A stretch of DNA of 64,000 nt from NCBI RefSeq assembly GCF_900110945.1, contig NZ_FOFL01000004.1, positions 124,001-188,000 of the forward strand, given 5' to 3'. Position 1 is the stretch's first letter. Each line of letters starts with the position of its first letter. Under the pieces are notes generated by a model. It worked only from the letters and a program-made list of their open reading frames with translations, was not told where the DNA came from and did not search any database. A program made the position numbers and the translations under genes. This document shows positions 53,492 to 61,956 of the stretch, one piece after another. The stretch is from Devosia sp. YR412 (GTDB lineage Bacteria > Pseudomonadota > Alphaproteobacteria > Rhizobiales > Devosiaceae).

Positions 53492-54493
53492 TTACGGCGT
53501 CCAGGCACGCGGCCCCTCTACCTTGTTGAAGAAGCAGCACCAGTCGCCGGTGTTGACATTGGGCAAGGCGCGGAGACCGAAGAACATGCCGTCAGCCGGC
53601 GCCACCAGATGCGCCAGCTCGTCGCCGAAGATGTTGACAATCTTTGCCAGGCTATCGCCCTTCTTCATCGGCTTGAGGAAATCGACACCCGGTGTCGGCA
53701 CGAAAATGCCCGATACCGGGGCGAGCAGCGCCTCCTGCTGGCCCTTGGTGGCATCGGTCGGATAGGTCGCCTGCCCCGGATACATCTTGTAATGGCGCAG
53801 GATGTTGATGATCGAGTCCGCCAGGTGTCGCGAGACCTCGGCGAACTTTTCAGGCGAGGTCGCCGAACGGCCGCCCAGCTCGACCGTGATGCCGGTCTTG
53901 CCGATTTCCTTCATCTGCGCCATGGGCGAACCCTTGGGCAGGAAGTTACTCATGATGCAGCCCCAGCCGTCGCCCATTGCCATGGCGAGTTCGACCGAAG
54001 CGGGGGTCTCGTCGACGAAAATGGCCTTGGCGAGGAAGGAATGCGCTCCGCCCGAATGGATCGAGATTTCGAGATCGGCAACCTTGCTCATCCATTCCGA
54101 ATGGGCCCAGGCGACGCGTTCGCTGAGATAGCCATTGGCCTTGCCGGGATAGATGCGGTTCATGTCGAAAGAAAATGTATCGAGCGGATTGCCGCGATTG
54201 GAATTCTCGAAAGCCATGACATTCATCACCGGCACCATGACCAGCGTGCCCGACAGCTGTGCCGGATCGACTTCCTTCAGCGCTATTCCGCAGGCCATCG
54301 GGCCTTCCGGCTCGTCGCCATGGATGGCGCCGTCGACCCAGAACACCGGGCCGGGCTTGGCGCCGTTGATGATCACCAGGGGGATTTCGACCTTGGTGCC
54401 GCCGGCCAGCTCGGTGACCGGAATGACGCCGCGAACAATGGTGCCGGGAGCAGCGATGGCAGTACCGACAGTGATGGTTTTAGCTTCGGACAT
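53492..54493 (-). CDS. Succinylglutamate desuccinylase/aspartoacylase family protein
   Basis: Zinc-dependent deacylase of the M14-related AspA/AstE family, 333 residues. Seen: zinc ligands in DGAIHGDEPEG (HxxE), NSNRGNPLDTFSFDMNRIYPG (substrate loop), third ligand in ISIHSGG, and the catalytic Glu in TVELGG. The C-terminal ~80 residues form the small beta domain of the family. Members remove acyl groups from N-acyl amino acids or act in similar amide cleavage. It lies between the VOC and PuuE-like genes in the operon. Confidence 0.88.
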   Translation of the reverse strand: MSEAKTITVGTAIAAPGTIVRGVIPVTELAGGTKVEIPLVIINGAKPGPVFWVDGAIHGDEPEGPMACGIALKEVDPAQLSGTLVMVPVMNVMAFENSNRGNPLDTFSFDMNRIYPGKANGYLSERVAWAHSEWMSKVADLEISIHSGGAHSFLAKAIFVDETPASVELAMAMGDGWGCIMSNFLPKGSPMAQMKEIGKTGITVELGGRSATSPEKFAEVSRHLADSIINILRHYKMYPGQATYPTDATKGQQEALLAPVSGIFVPTPGVDFLKPMKKGDSLAKIVNIFGDELAHLVAPADGMFFGLRALPNVNTGDWCCFFNKVEGPRAWTP

Positions 54494-54498
54494 GGCGA

Positions 54499-54981
54499 TC
54501 AAATACCCTTTACGGCCTTGTACTTCTCGAGCTCTTCGGCCGTGTAGACCTGCATGAACTCGATCTCGATGCCGCCGGCATCATTGTCGAGGAAGGCCAC
54601 GAAGCCCTCGGGATGGGCATGCGAACCGTAGACACCGCAGGCCTGGCAGATGCGCAGCTCGGCGCCCTGCGCCTTGGCGTGGTCGAGGGCCTTGTCGATA
54701 TTGTCGACGGCGTAGCAGATGTGGTGCAGGCCTTCGGCATTGCGCTGCTTGATCCAGGTGTCGAAGCGCCCCCCCTCCTCCAGCGACTGGCAGAGCTGGT
54801 ATTCGATGCCGCCCAGTTCAAAGAGCGCGACGCGGTTCTTGGACTTGGGATAGTCGATCAGCGCCGTATCGGTCGGCACGTCGAGGAACTTGGAATAGGC
54901 CGATAGGGCGCCCTTGGCGTCCTTCACCGCGAAGGCCATGTGCTTGATCGACAGAACGTTTGGATTGGTAGAAACGGACAT
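54499..54981 (-). CDS. VOC family protein (methylmalonyl-CoA epimerase-like)
   Basis: Vicinal oxygen chelate enzyme, 160 residues with two beta-alpha-beta-beta-beta modules. Seen: metal ligands in IKHMAFAVKD (His), IEYQLCQSLEE, LHHICYAVDNI (His) and GIEIEFMQ (Glu). The arrangement is that of methylmalonyl-CoA epimerase, but the substrate cannot be assigned; epimerisation or enolisation of an intermediate would fit an operon with an aminotransferase and dehydrogenases. It starts 9 bp after the aminotransferase gene. Confidence 0.85.
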   Translation of the reverse strand: MSVSTNPNVLSIKHMAFAVKDAKGALSAYSKFLDVPTDTALIDYPKSKNRVALFELGGIEYQLCQSLEEGGRFDTWIKQRNAEGLHHICYAVDNIDKALDHAKAQGAELRICQACGVYGSHAHPEGFVAFLDNDAGGIEIEFMQVYTAEELEKYKAVKGI

Positions 54982-54990
54982 GACTGCTCC

Positions 54991-56193
54991 TTAGGCTGCG
55001 GGCGCGGCGCGCTCGGCTCGAATGGTAGTGACAACGGTCTGGATGCGGCTCATCGCCTCTTTGATGCGCTCGACCGGCTGGGTCAGCGACATGCGGACGA
55101 AATCATCGGTGTAGTCGCCGTAGATCGTGCCCGGGTAGACCATGACCTTGCCCTCGGCGAGTACGCGCTCGCAGAACTGGCTGGCCAGCAGGCCGATGGC
55201 GGCGACATTGGCATAGACATAAAAGGCGCCCTGCGGCTCGGCATAGGGAATGCCGATGGCGTCGAGCCCGGCGCACAGCGCCTTGCGGCGCTCGTCATAG
55301 ATGAGGCGCATCTCTTCGACGCAGTCCTGCGGCCCGGTCAGCGCGGCCAAGGCCGCATGCTGGCTGACGGAAGCCACGGAAATGGCAAAGGCGTGGTTGA
55401 TCTCGGCCATGGCCACGATCAATTCGCGCGGCCCGGCAAAATAGCCGATGCGCCAGCCGGTCATGGCATAGGCTTTTGAAAAGCCCGACAGCGTGATGGT
55501 GCGCTCTTTCATGCCGGGCAGCGAGGCCACCGGCTGGATGCGCTGATTGCCATAGGTCAGGCGGGCATAGATTTCGTCAGAAATGACGATCAGGTCATGC
55601 TCGATCGCCAGCTTGGCGATCTTTTCGACCTCGTCCGGCGCCGTCACCGTGCCGGTCGGATTGTTCGGATTGATCAGCACCAGCACCTTGGACTTCGGCG
55701 TGATGGCGGCCTTGACCATATCGGCGGTGAGCGTGAAATTGGTCTCCATGCTCATGCGGATATTGACGACTGTTGCGTCGGCCAGTTCAGCAGCCTGACC
55801 ATAGGGATTGTAGCCCGGGCATGGCACGAGGATTTCGTCGCCCGGATTAAGCAGGGCTAGCGCGATGACGAACATGGCATGCTGACCGCCGGGCGTGACG
55901 ACGATCTCGTCGACGGCATAATCGGCGCCGCCATAGGCCTTGATATTCTCGGCAATCGCCTTGCGCAGCGCCGGCAGACCCAGCGGATGGCCATAATGGG
56001 TCTCGCCGCGCCCCAGCGCGTCCTGGCCGGCCTTGACGATATGGGCTGGCGTATCGAGATCGGGATCGCCGCGACCCAGCTTGATGACGTCGGTCAGCCC
56101 CTCGGCGATATCGGCCATGCGGGTGATGATATGGGCGTCCTTGAGCTTGACGCGGTCGGCCAGACGATTGGCATGCAGTGCTGAAGCTTCCAT
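54991..56193 (-). CDS. Class I/II PLP aminotransferase (copy 1)
   Basis: Fold-type I aminotransferase, 400 residues. Seen: KLGRGDPDLDTPAHIVKAG, PGGQHAMFVI, INPNNPTGTV, ISDEIYARLTYG and SGFSKAYAMTGWRIGY with the PLP lysine. It is paralogous to the truncated protein at 63188, which shares the rare GRGDPD...TPAHI opening and PGMKERTITL. Two copies in divergent units of one locus suggest that amino-group transfer is central to the pathway. The substrate is unknown. Confidence 0.92.
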   Translation of the reverse strand: MEASALHANRLADRVKLKDAHIITRMADIAEGLTDVIKLGRGDPDLDTPAHIVKAGQDALGRGETHYGHPLGLPALRKAIAENIKAYGGADYAVDEIVVTPGGQHAMFVIALALLNPGDEILVPCPGYNPYGQAAELADATVVNIRMSMETNFTLTADMVKAAITPKSKVLVLINPNNPTGTVTAPDEVEKIAKLAIEHDLIVISDEIYARLTYGNQRIQPVASLPGMKERTITLSGFSKAYAMTGWRIGYFAGPRELIVAMAEINHAFAISVASVSQHAALAALTGPQDCVEEMRLIYDERRKALCAGLDAIGIPYAEPQGAFYVYANVAAIGLLASQFCERVLAEGKVMVYPGTIYGDYTDDFVRMSLTQPVERIKEAMSRIQTVVTTIRAERAAPAA

Positions 56194-56207
56194 GACCCTC
56201 TCCTCCC

Positions 56208-57728
56208 CTAGAGGCTGTAAAGTTCGCTGTATTTGGTGGTGAGGTGGGCAATATAGGGCTCGGGATCGAGCTTGCGGCCCGTCGCCTTGACCAGCAGTTC
56301 ATCGCGCATGTAGCGGCGCCCGTGCTGATGCACATTCTCGACCATGTAGGCCCGCAGTGGCTCGTAATTGCCCGAAGCCAGGCCGCTGGCGATGGTCGCA
56401 TCCTGCTTCGCGGTCTCGAACAGCTGGCCGGCCATCACATTGCCGATCGTGTAATTGCAGAAGGTGCCGATCTGGCCCGATGACCAATGCACGTCCTGCA
56501 GCACGCCCAGCGCGTCATTGGGCACGTCGAGACCGAGATATTCCTTGATCTTGGCGTTCCAGGCCTCGGGCAGATCCTTGACCTTGAGCGAACCGTCGAT
56601 CAGTGCCGCCTCGATGTCGGTGCGCAGCATGACGTGGAAATCATAGGTCAGTTCATCGGCCTCGACGCGGATCAGGCCCGGCTTGCAGCGATTGACCGCC
56701 CGGAAGAATTCCTCCGCCGTCACATCGGCCAGCTGCTCGGGATAGAAGGCCTGCGCCTCGGCGAAATTGACTGCCCAGAACTCCCGGCTGCGGCCGACAT
56801 GGTTTTCCCACAGGCGCGACTGCGATTCATGGGCGCCAAAACTGACGCCGCCCACGGCATAAAGACCGACAAGGTCGGTAGCGAAAGGCGTGCGCGTATA
56901 GGCTGCGTCCACACCCTGCTCATAGAGCGCGTGACCAGCCTCGTGAAGCGCACCGAACAGGCTTGCCGCGACATAATTTGGATTGAAGCGCGTGGTGATG
57001 CGCACGTCATTGCGGGTGAATGACACTTCGAAGGGATGCAGCGTCGTATCCAGCCGCCCGCGATTGAGGTCGTAGCCGACCTTCTGCGACATCGAGAGGG
57101 CAAATTCATGCTGCTTGTCGATCGGATAGAAGCGCTCAAGGAAATCGAAGCGCGGCTGCTCCTTGTCGCCGATCGCCTTGACCAGCGGGATCAGCGCCTC
57201 GCGCAGGCGGGCAAACAGCGGGGTGAGGCTGGCGACGGTTTCGCCGGGCTCGAAGCGATACATCAGCGCATCATAGGGATGCGCCTCATAGCCAATGGCC
57301 TCTGCCATCTCGCGATTGAGCGCCACGGTCTGCTCGAGGATCGGCGCAAACTGGCTGAATTCGCTTTCGGCTCGCGCCTTGGCCCAGACGGCATGGCCGT
57401 TGGCGCCCAGCTCAGCCCGCTTGCGGGTCAGTTCGGCCGGAATGGCAAGGTGATAGTCGATGGCAGCACGCACTTGGGCGACCATGACCTTTTCCACAGC
57501 TTCATCAGGCATGGCGGCAACTTCCGCCTCGGCTCTGTCCAAGTGGCTGCGCGTCGACGCGGAAACCAGCAGGTCGCGGGTCAAAACCGACAGCGTGGCC
57601 AACTGCTTGCCACGCGTTTCGTGACCGCCATGAGGCATCATGGTGCGAGCATCCCAGCTCAGGATCGACTGCGTGTTGAGCAGGTCGTTCACCTGACCCA
57701 CACTCTCCATAAGCTGCGCGTAACTCAT
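56208..57728 (-). CDS. M32 family metallocarboxypeptidase (Taq type)
   Basis: Zinc carboxypeptidase that removes single residues from peptide C-termini, 506 residues, cytoplasmic. Seen: SWDARTMMPHGGHETRG (N-terminal helical region with the conserved MMPxG), HPFEVSFTRNDVRITTRF, the zinc site HEAGHALYEQG, the third ligand in FGAHESQSRLWEN, and DELTYDFHVMLR. All family motifs are complete. It is the first gene of the long minus-strand operon and is divergent from the DUF4438 genes. Together with the M14 peptidase it implies a peptide-like substrate. Confidence 0.93.
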   Translation of the reverse strand: MSYAQLMESVGQVNDLLNTQSILSWDARTMMPHGGHETRGKQLATLSVLTRDLLVSASTRSHLDRAEAEVAAMPDEAVEKVMVAQVRAAIDYHLAIPAELTRKRAELGANGHAVWAKARAESEFSQFAPILEQTVALNREMAEAIGYEAHPYDALMYRFEPGETVASLTPLFARLREALIPLVKAIGDKEQPRFDFLERFYPIDKQHEFALSMSQKVGYDLNRGRLDTTLHPFEVSFTRNDVRITTRFNPNYVAASLFGALHEAGHALYEQGVDAAYTRTPFATDLVGLYAVGGVSFGAHESQSRLWENHVGRSREFWAVNFAEAQAFYPEQLADVTAEEFFRAVNRCKPGLIRVEADELTYDFHVMLRTDIEAALIDGSLKVKDLPEAWNAKIKEYLGLDVPNDALGVLQDVHWSSGQIGTFCNYTIGNVMAGQLFETAKQDATIASGLASGNYEPLRAYMVENVHQHGRRYMRDELLVKATGRKLDPEPYIAHLTTKYSELYSL

Positions 57729-57826
57729 TGCCCTGACTAACTTTCTTCTTCTTTGCGACCGTTTTTGCCGCTTTGTTGATCGGGTGCTTGACGAGGCCCG
57801 ATCCGTGTGCACATTTGTCGGTTATC

Positions 57827-57842
57827 AGATTGTCGACAATCT
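57827..57842. promoter_or_regulatory. Perfect 16-bp palindrome between the divergent operons
   Basis: AGATTGTCGACAATCT is a perfect palindrome with TTGT/ACAA half-sites like those at 37637 and 41081, but with 2 bp between them instead of 3. It lies in the 194-bp region between the M32 and DUF4438 start codons, where one regulator could control both directions. Confidence 0.72.
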
Positions 57843-57922
57843 AATGAGCTAATGTTGGACAGGGAATCTGGTGGTTGTCAAGCGATGCAAACGGGACGTT
57901 GGAAAATAGTGGAAGCGCACAA

Positions 57923-58804
57923 ATGAGCACCGATCTGGGGAGACTTACCTCCAATTCCGACGCCCTCGTCGCCATGGCAGTTTGCGGCTATGTCAGCACG
58001 CCATCGCTGCGTCCGGGGCACTACACGCACTATCCCGACGGCAAGGGTGTCATCCTGCCCGGAATGTTCGGCGTGACCTATAATGCTAGCGTCGGCGACC
58101 GCGCCTTTGGCTGGGCCGGCGACCATGTCGAGCCCGGTGTTTCCATCGCCCATCCGGACGAAAAGTCGGACATGGCGCTGCATTACCTGAGCTGCGTCGG
58201 CAATGAAGCCACTGTCATGTCTGGCCTCGCCAAGGGCGCTAAGGGCACCGTGACCGGCGAGCATGCCCGCCTGCTCGTCGCCTTTCCTGATGAGGTCAAC
58301 GAGCTGCTCAATATCGGCGACCAGATCCAGATCGAGGCTCTCGGCCGCGGCATTGCGCTCGATGAGTTTCCGCAGGTCGAATTCAAGAAGACCAGCCCCA
58401 AGCTGTTGCAGGCCCTGCGCCTGACTCGGAGCGGCAATGGCGCACTCAAACTTCCCGTCGCCATCGAACTGCCGATCGAGATCATGGGCTCGGGCGCCGA
58501 ACTCAATTCCGAATATGTCGACCAGGACCTGATGAGCGGCGATCGCCAGCTGATGGCCGACCTTGGTGTCGACCAGATGCGGCTGGGCGACATCATCGCC
58601 ATCCGCCACGCCGACCACCATTTCGGCCGCTCCTATCGCGAGGGCGCCGTCTCCATCGCCATCTGCATCCACGGCGACTCGATCATGACCGGCCACGGGC
58701 CGGGCATCATGACGCTGATGAGCTGCGCCGAAGGCGGCATCGAGTTCGACATCGACCCGACCGCCAACATTTCCAACTACTTCCGTATCGGAGCCGCCAA
58801 ATGA
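57923..58804 (+). CDS. DUF4438 domain protein (copy 1)
   Basis: Protein of the DUF4438 family, 293 residues; as far as I recall the family has no established function. Seen: VAMAVCGYVSTPSLRPG, GVTYNASVGDRAFGWAGDHV, PGVSIAHPDEK, CVGNEATVMSGLAKGAKGTV, and near the end RLGDIIAIRHADHHFGRSYR and GHGPGIMTLM. ATG 57923 is chosen because GGAAG precedes it and the length then equals the second copy; an upstream TTG has no signal. No signal peptide. It overlaps copy 2 by 4 bp (ATGA), so the two are probably subunits of one complex. Confidence 0.82.
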   Translation: MSTDLGRLTSNSDALVAMAVCGYVSTPSLRPGHYTHYPDGKGVILPGMFGVTYNASVGDRAFGWAGDHVEPGVSIAHPDEKSDMALHYLSCVGNEATVMSGLAKGAKGTVTGEHARLLVAFPDEVNELLNIGDQIQIEALGRGIALDEFPQVEFKKTSPKLLQALRLTRSGNGALKLPVAIELPIEIMGSGAELNSEYVDQDLMSGDRQLMADLGVDQMRLGDIIAIRHADHHFGRSYREGAVSIAICIHGDSIMTGHGPGIMTLMSCAEGGIEFDIDPTANISNYFRIGAAK

Positions 58805-59679
58805 CCGTCAGTTTCAACGAAGCCGATCTCGTTGCCGTCTCGGTCGGCGGCATCATTGCCCATCCCGGCTTTCCCGGCCTGCCGGCCGAGCCCTATCGCC
58901 TCGCCGCCGACGGCACGCCCTTCCTGCTGCCGGCCTGGGGCGGCATCGTCTACAATATCTCGGTTGGCGACCGCGCCTTCGGCTGGGCCGCCGATTGCAT
59001 CCATCCCGGCGTCTCGATCCGCGGCACCGATGACCTGAAGAACCGCGGCCTCAACGTCTTTGCCTGCCTGGGCAATACGGCCACCGTCATGACCGGCCAG
59101 GCGCAGGGTGCCAAGGGCGTCGTCACCGGCAAATCCGGCCGCTTTTCCGAACAGGTGATCGTCCACTTTCCCAAGGACATCCGCAAGAAAATGTCCGTTG
59201 GCGACCAGATTCTGGTCAAGTCCTACGGCACCGGCATCTCCATCACGGGCCATGAGGCGATCAACTGCAAGGGCCTGTCGCCAGACCTGCTCAAGGTCCT
59301 GCCCAGCAAGGTCGAAGATGGCGTGCTCAAGTTCGGCGTCGTCGCCACCGTGCCGGCCTTTCTAGTCGGCGCCGGTGCAGGCCTTACCAGCGAAGGCGGC
59401 AGCCTGCATATGCAGTCGACCGACAAGGCTGCGCTGAAAGAGGCCGGTCTCGACCAGCTCAAGCTCGGCGATGTGGTCGCCATCGAGAATACCGATAGTC
59501 GCTACAACCACGGTTACCTGCGCGGCGCCATGAGCATCGGCATTGTCGGGCAGACCGATGGCCCGCGCTCCGGCTATGGCCCCGGTATGACGGTGATCAT
59601 GACCGCGCCCAAGGGAGAACTCGGCGCCTATGCCGAAGCCTCCGCCAATATTGCCGCCCTGCTCAAGCTCGAGGCATAG
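58801..59679 (+). CDS. DUF4438 domain protein (copy 2)
   Basis: Second DUF4438 protein, 292 residues, paralogous to copy 1 along its whole length. Seen: VAVSVGGIIAHPGFPG, LPAWGGIVYNISVGDRAFGW, PGVSIRGTDDLKNRG, CLGNTATVMTGQAQGAKGVV, KLGDVVAIENTDSRYNHGYLRG and SGYGPGMTVIMT. The clustered Gly and the conserved Asp/His/Asn in the last third look like an active or binding site. It is followed 3 bp later by the Ldh-family dehydrogenase. Retention of two diverged copies argues for a heteromeric enzyme or distinct substrates. Confidence 0.82.
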   Translation: MTVSFNEADLVAVSVGGIIAHPGFPGLPAEPYRLAADGTPFLLPAWGGIVYNISVGDRAFGWAADCIHPGVSIRGTDDLKNRGLNVFACLGNTATVMTGQAQGAKGVVTGKSGRFSEQVIVHFPKDIRKKMSVGDQILVKSYGTGISITGHEAINCKGLSPDLLKVLPSKVEDGVLKFGVVATVPAFLVGAGAGLTSEGGSLHMQSTDKAALKEAGLDQLKLGDVVAIENTDSRYNHGYLRGAMSIGIVGQTDGPRSGYGPGMTVIMTAPKGELGAYAEASANIAALLKLEA

Positions 59680-59682
59680 CAA

Positions 59683-60765
59683 GTGGCCATCACGCTGACC
59701 AATGTCGACAGGCCCAGCCTTGAGCGTTTCATGTCGGAAGGTTTCGAGGCACTCGGTCTGACGAGCGGCGACGCTCGCATCTTTGCCGATGCGCTGATCT
59801 TTTCCGAGCTACGCTTCCACCCCGGCCACGGCCAGGGCGTGCGTCGCCTGCGCCGCTATCAGGAGCGGATCGCCCAGAAACTGGTCGATCCTCGTGCGCC
59901 CTTTGAAGTGGTCAAGGAGAGCCCTGCCCTCGCCCTCGTCGATGCACACAACGGCATCGGCACTGTGGCGGCCGCCAAGGCCATGAAGCTGGCCGTGGAA
60001 AAATCCAAGGTCTGCGGCATCGGCCAGGTGATCGTGCGCAATTCCACCCATTATGGCTCGTCGGCGGTCCATGCCTGCCAGGCCATGGAAGCGGGCTGCA
60101 TCGGCATTGCTTATACCAATGCCGGCCCCGAAATGGCGCCATGGGGTGGTCGCGAAGGCGCGGTCGGCACCAACCCCTGGGGCATTGCCGCGCCGACAAG
60201 TCTCGGCTTTCCCGTCGTGATGGATTTTGCCCTGACCACGGCCGGCAAGGGCATGATGCTCTGGCATGCCCGCGAAGGCAAAAAGATGCCGACCGACTGG
60301 GCGCTCACCCCCGCCGGCGAAGTGACCGACGACCCCAATGCCGCCATGCAGGGCGCCCTTTTGGCCATCGGCGAATATAAGGGCTATGGCCTCGCCTTCA
60401 TGACCGATGTGCTAACCGGCGTCATTTCCGGCGGCGGTTTTGGCCTTACGCCCTATGCCGATCAAGCCAGGCTCGACGTCTCCCATAGCCTCACCGCCAT
60501 CGACATCGAGTGGTTTATGCCGCTCGAGACCTTCAAGGCGCGGATGGGCGAATTTTCCGAAATGGTCAAAAGCCGGGCGACGCGCCCCGGCTTTTCCGAA
60601 ATCCTCATTCCCGGCGAACAGGAAGCCCGCCGCGTGGCGAAGAAATCCGCCGCCGGAGTGCCGCTAGACGACGACGTGCTCAAGGACCTTGTCACCCTCG
60701 GTACCGAACTAGGCCTTTCTGCCCGCATCGAAGCGCTCGGCCCCTATCGGGAGGATCGCCTGTGA
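59683..60765 (+). CDS. Ldh family oxidoreductase (malate/L-lactate/ureidoglycolate dehydrogenase type)
   Basis: NAD(P)-dependent dehydrogenase of the Ldh_2 family, 360 residues, the family that includes ureidoglycolate dehydrogenase AllD. Seen: DALIFSELRFHPGHGQGVRRL (substrate Arg and His), STHYGSSAVHACQAME (catalytic His), YTNAGPEMAPWGGREGAVGTNPW (NAD loop) and GYKGYGLAFMTDVLTG. GTG start. With AllA-like and PuuE-like proteins in the divergent operon, oxidation of a ureide or 2-hydroxy acid is plausible but not shown. It overlaps the M24 gene by 4 bp (GTGA). Confidence 0.9.
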   Translation: MAITLTNVDRPSLERFMSEGFEALGLTSGDARIFADALIFSELRFHPGHGQGVRRLRRYQERIAQKLVDPRAPFEVVKESPALALVDAHNGIGTVAAAKAMKLAVEKSKVCGIGQVIVRNSTHYGSSAVHACQAMEAGCIGIAYTNAGPEMAPWGGREGAVGTNPWGIAAPTSLGFPVVMDFALTTAGKGMMLWHAREGKKMPTDWALTPAGEVTDDPNAAMQGALLAIGEYKGYGLAFMTDVLTGVISGGGFGLTPYADQARLDVSHSLTAIDIEWFMPLETFKARMGEFSEMVKSRATRPGFSEILIPGEQEARRVAKKSAAGVPLDDDVLKDLVTLGTELGLSARIEALGPYREDRL

Positions 60766-61943
60766 CCCTGGTCCTGCCGATCGTCCAACCCGTCAAGCCA
60801 CTCGGCGCGAGCTTCCGTCAGGCCGTGCGGGATCGCCTGCTCCAGGCTGCAGCGGCGCGCGGGTTGGACGGCGTGCTGCTGCTGTCGCCGGCCAATGTCT
60901 TCTACGCCTGCGGCTTCCACTTCTCGGTCAACGAGCGCCCCGTCGGCCTCTATGTGCCGGTCGACGGCGAGCCGACGCTTTTCATCCCATTGCTGGAGCT
61001 GGAAAATGCCCAGCCTACGCCGGGTGTCTCGCTTGGCGTCTATGAGGAATTTCCCGGGCTGGTGCATCCGGTGGTCTGGATGGTCTGTCAGTCCAAGGCC
61101 AATCGCATCGCCATCGATGGGCTGGATGCCCGCCAGATCGCGCCGCTCAATACCCTGCTCGATGAATTGGTCCTCGAAGACCTGATTGCACCGCAGCGCT
61201 ATATCAAGACCGCGGAAGAACTGGTGCTGACCCGCATCGCGGCCAGCTATGCCGATCTCTGCCTCGAACGCCTGCTGGCTGAAGCTGGCAACATCATCGC
61301 CCAAGGCGGCAGCGAGCTCGATCTGCATGCCGATTGCACCGGCTTTGCCTTGGCCGCCCTCAAGCGCGACTATGGCGCAGCCTTTGCCGGATCCAAGCTG
61401 GCTGTCGCCGCCTCGGTGCATTCCGGCCCGCGCTGCGCCCTGCCCCATGGCGCCACCAGCCATCGCCAGCCGCTTGCCGGCGAAACCATCATCTGCGGCG
61501 TCGGCGCCACCCTCGGCGGTTACCACGCCGAAAGCGGCGTCACGCTCTTCACTGGCGAAATAACTGCCGAACATCGACGCGTCATGATCGCCATGGACGC
61601 CTGCAATGATGCGGCTGTCGCCGCGCTCAAGCCCGGCGCCCGCTGCCAGGATGTCAACGAGGCGGCGCTCGATGCCCTCAAGGCCGCCGATCTCGGCGAC
61701 GCCATCCGCCATCGTATCGGTCACGGCATGGGCGTCGAAGGCCATGAGGCGCCTTGGCTCGCTCCCGGCGACATGACCGAGGTCGCGCCCAGCATGGTGT
61801 TTTCCAACGAGCCGGGCGTTTACCGCCCCGAGCGCGACGGCTATCGCACCATCAACACCATGCTGGTTCAGCCGGACGGCGTCGAAATTCCCAGTCGGTT
61901 CCAAGCCGACCATCCCATCGAACAGCGCGTCATCGCGCTCTAA
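60762..61943 (+). CDS. M24 family protein (creatinase/prolidase fold), metal site largely lost
   Basis: Pita-bread-fold protein, 393 residues, related to Xaa-Pro aminopeptidase, creatinase and ectoine hydrolase. The N-terminal creatinase domain (~1-150) is present. In the catalytic domain the usual Asp pair is replaced: CGVGATLGGYHAES has Gly and Glu where metallo-members have Asp. The His (RIGHGMGVEGHEAP) and one Glu (SNEPGVY) remain, but the last Glu is missing in YRTINTMLV. Creatinase is a metal-free member of this family, so a non-peptidase C-N hydrolase is likelier than a peptidase. GTG start overlapping the dehydrogenase. Confidence 0.87.
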   Translation: MTLVLPIVQPVKPLGASFRQAVRDRLLQAAAARGLDGVLLLSPANVFYACGFHFSVNERPVGLYVPVDGEPTLFIPLLELENAQPTPGVSLGVYEEFPGLVHPVVWMVCQSKANRIAIDGLDARQIAPLNTLLDELVLEDLIAPQRYIKTAEELVLTRIAASYADLCLERLLAEAGNIIAQGGSELDLHADCTGFALAALKRDYGAAFAGSKLAVAASVHSGPRCALPHGATSHRQPLAGETIICGVGATLGGYHAESGVTLFTGEITAEHRRVMIAMDACNDAAVAALKPGARCQDVNEAALDALKAADLGDAIRHRIGHGMGVEGHEAPWLAPGDMTEVAPSMVFSNEPGVYRPERDGYRTINTMLVQPDGVEIPSRFQADHPIEQRVIAL

Positions 61944-61956
61944 TAGAGGTGCTTGA

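Noticed and set aside
53492-61943. Ectoine degradation (DoeA/DoeB-like M24 plus AspA/AstE pair with aminotransferase)
   Set aside because: The two genes are in different operons, no aspartate-semialdehyde or other Eut/Doe genes are present, and the AspA/AstE-like protein does not show DoeB-specific sequence.
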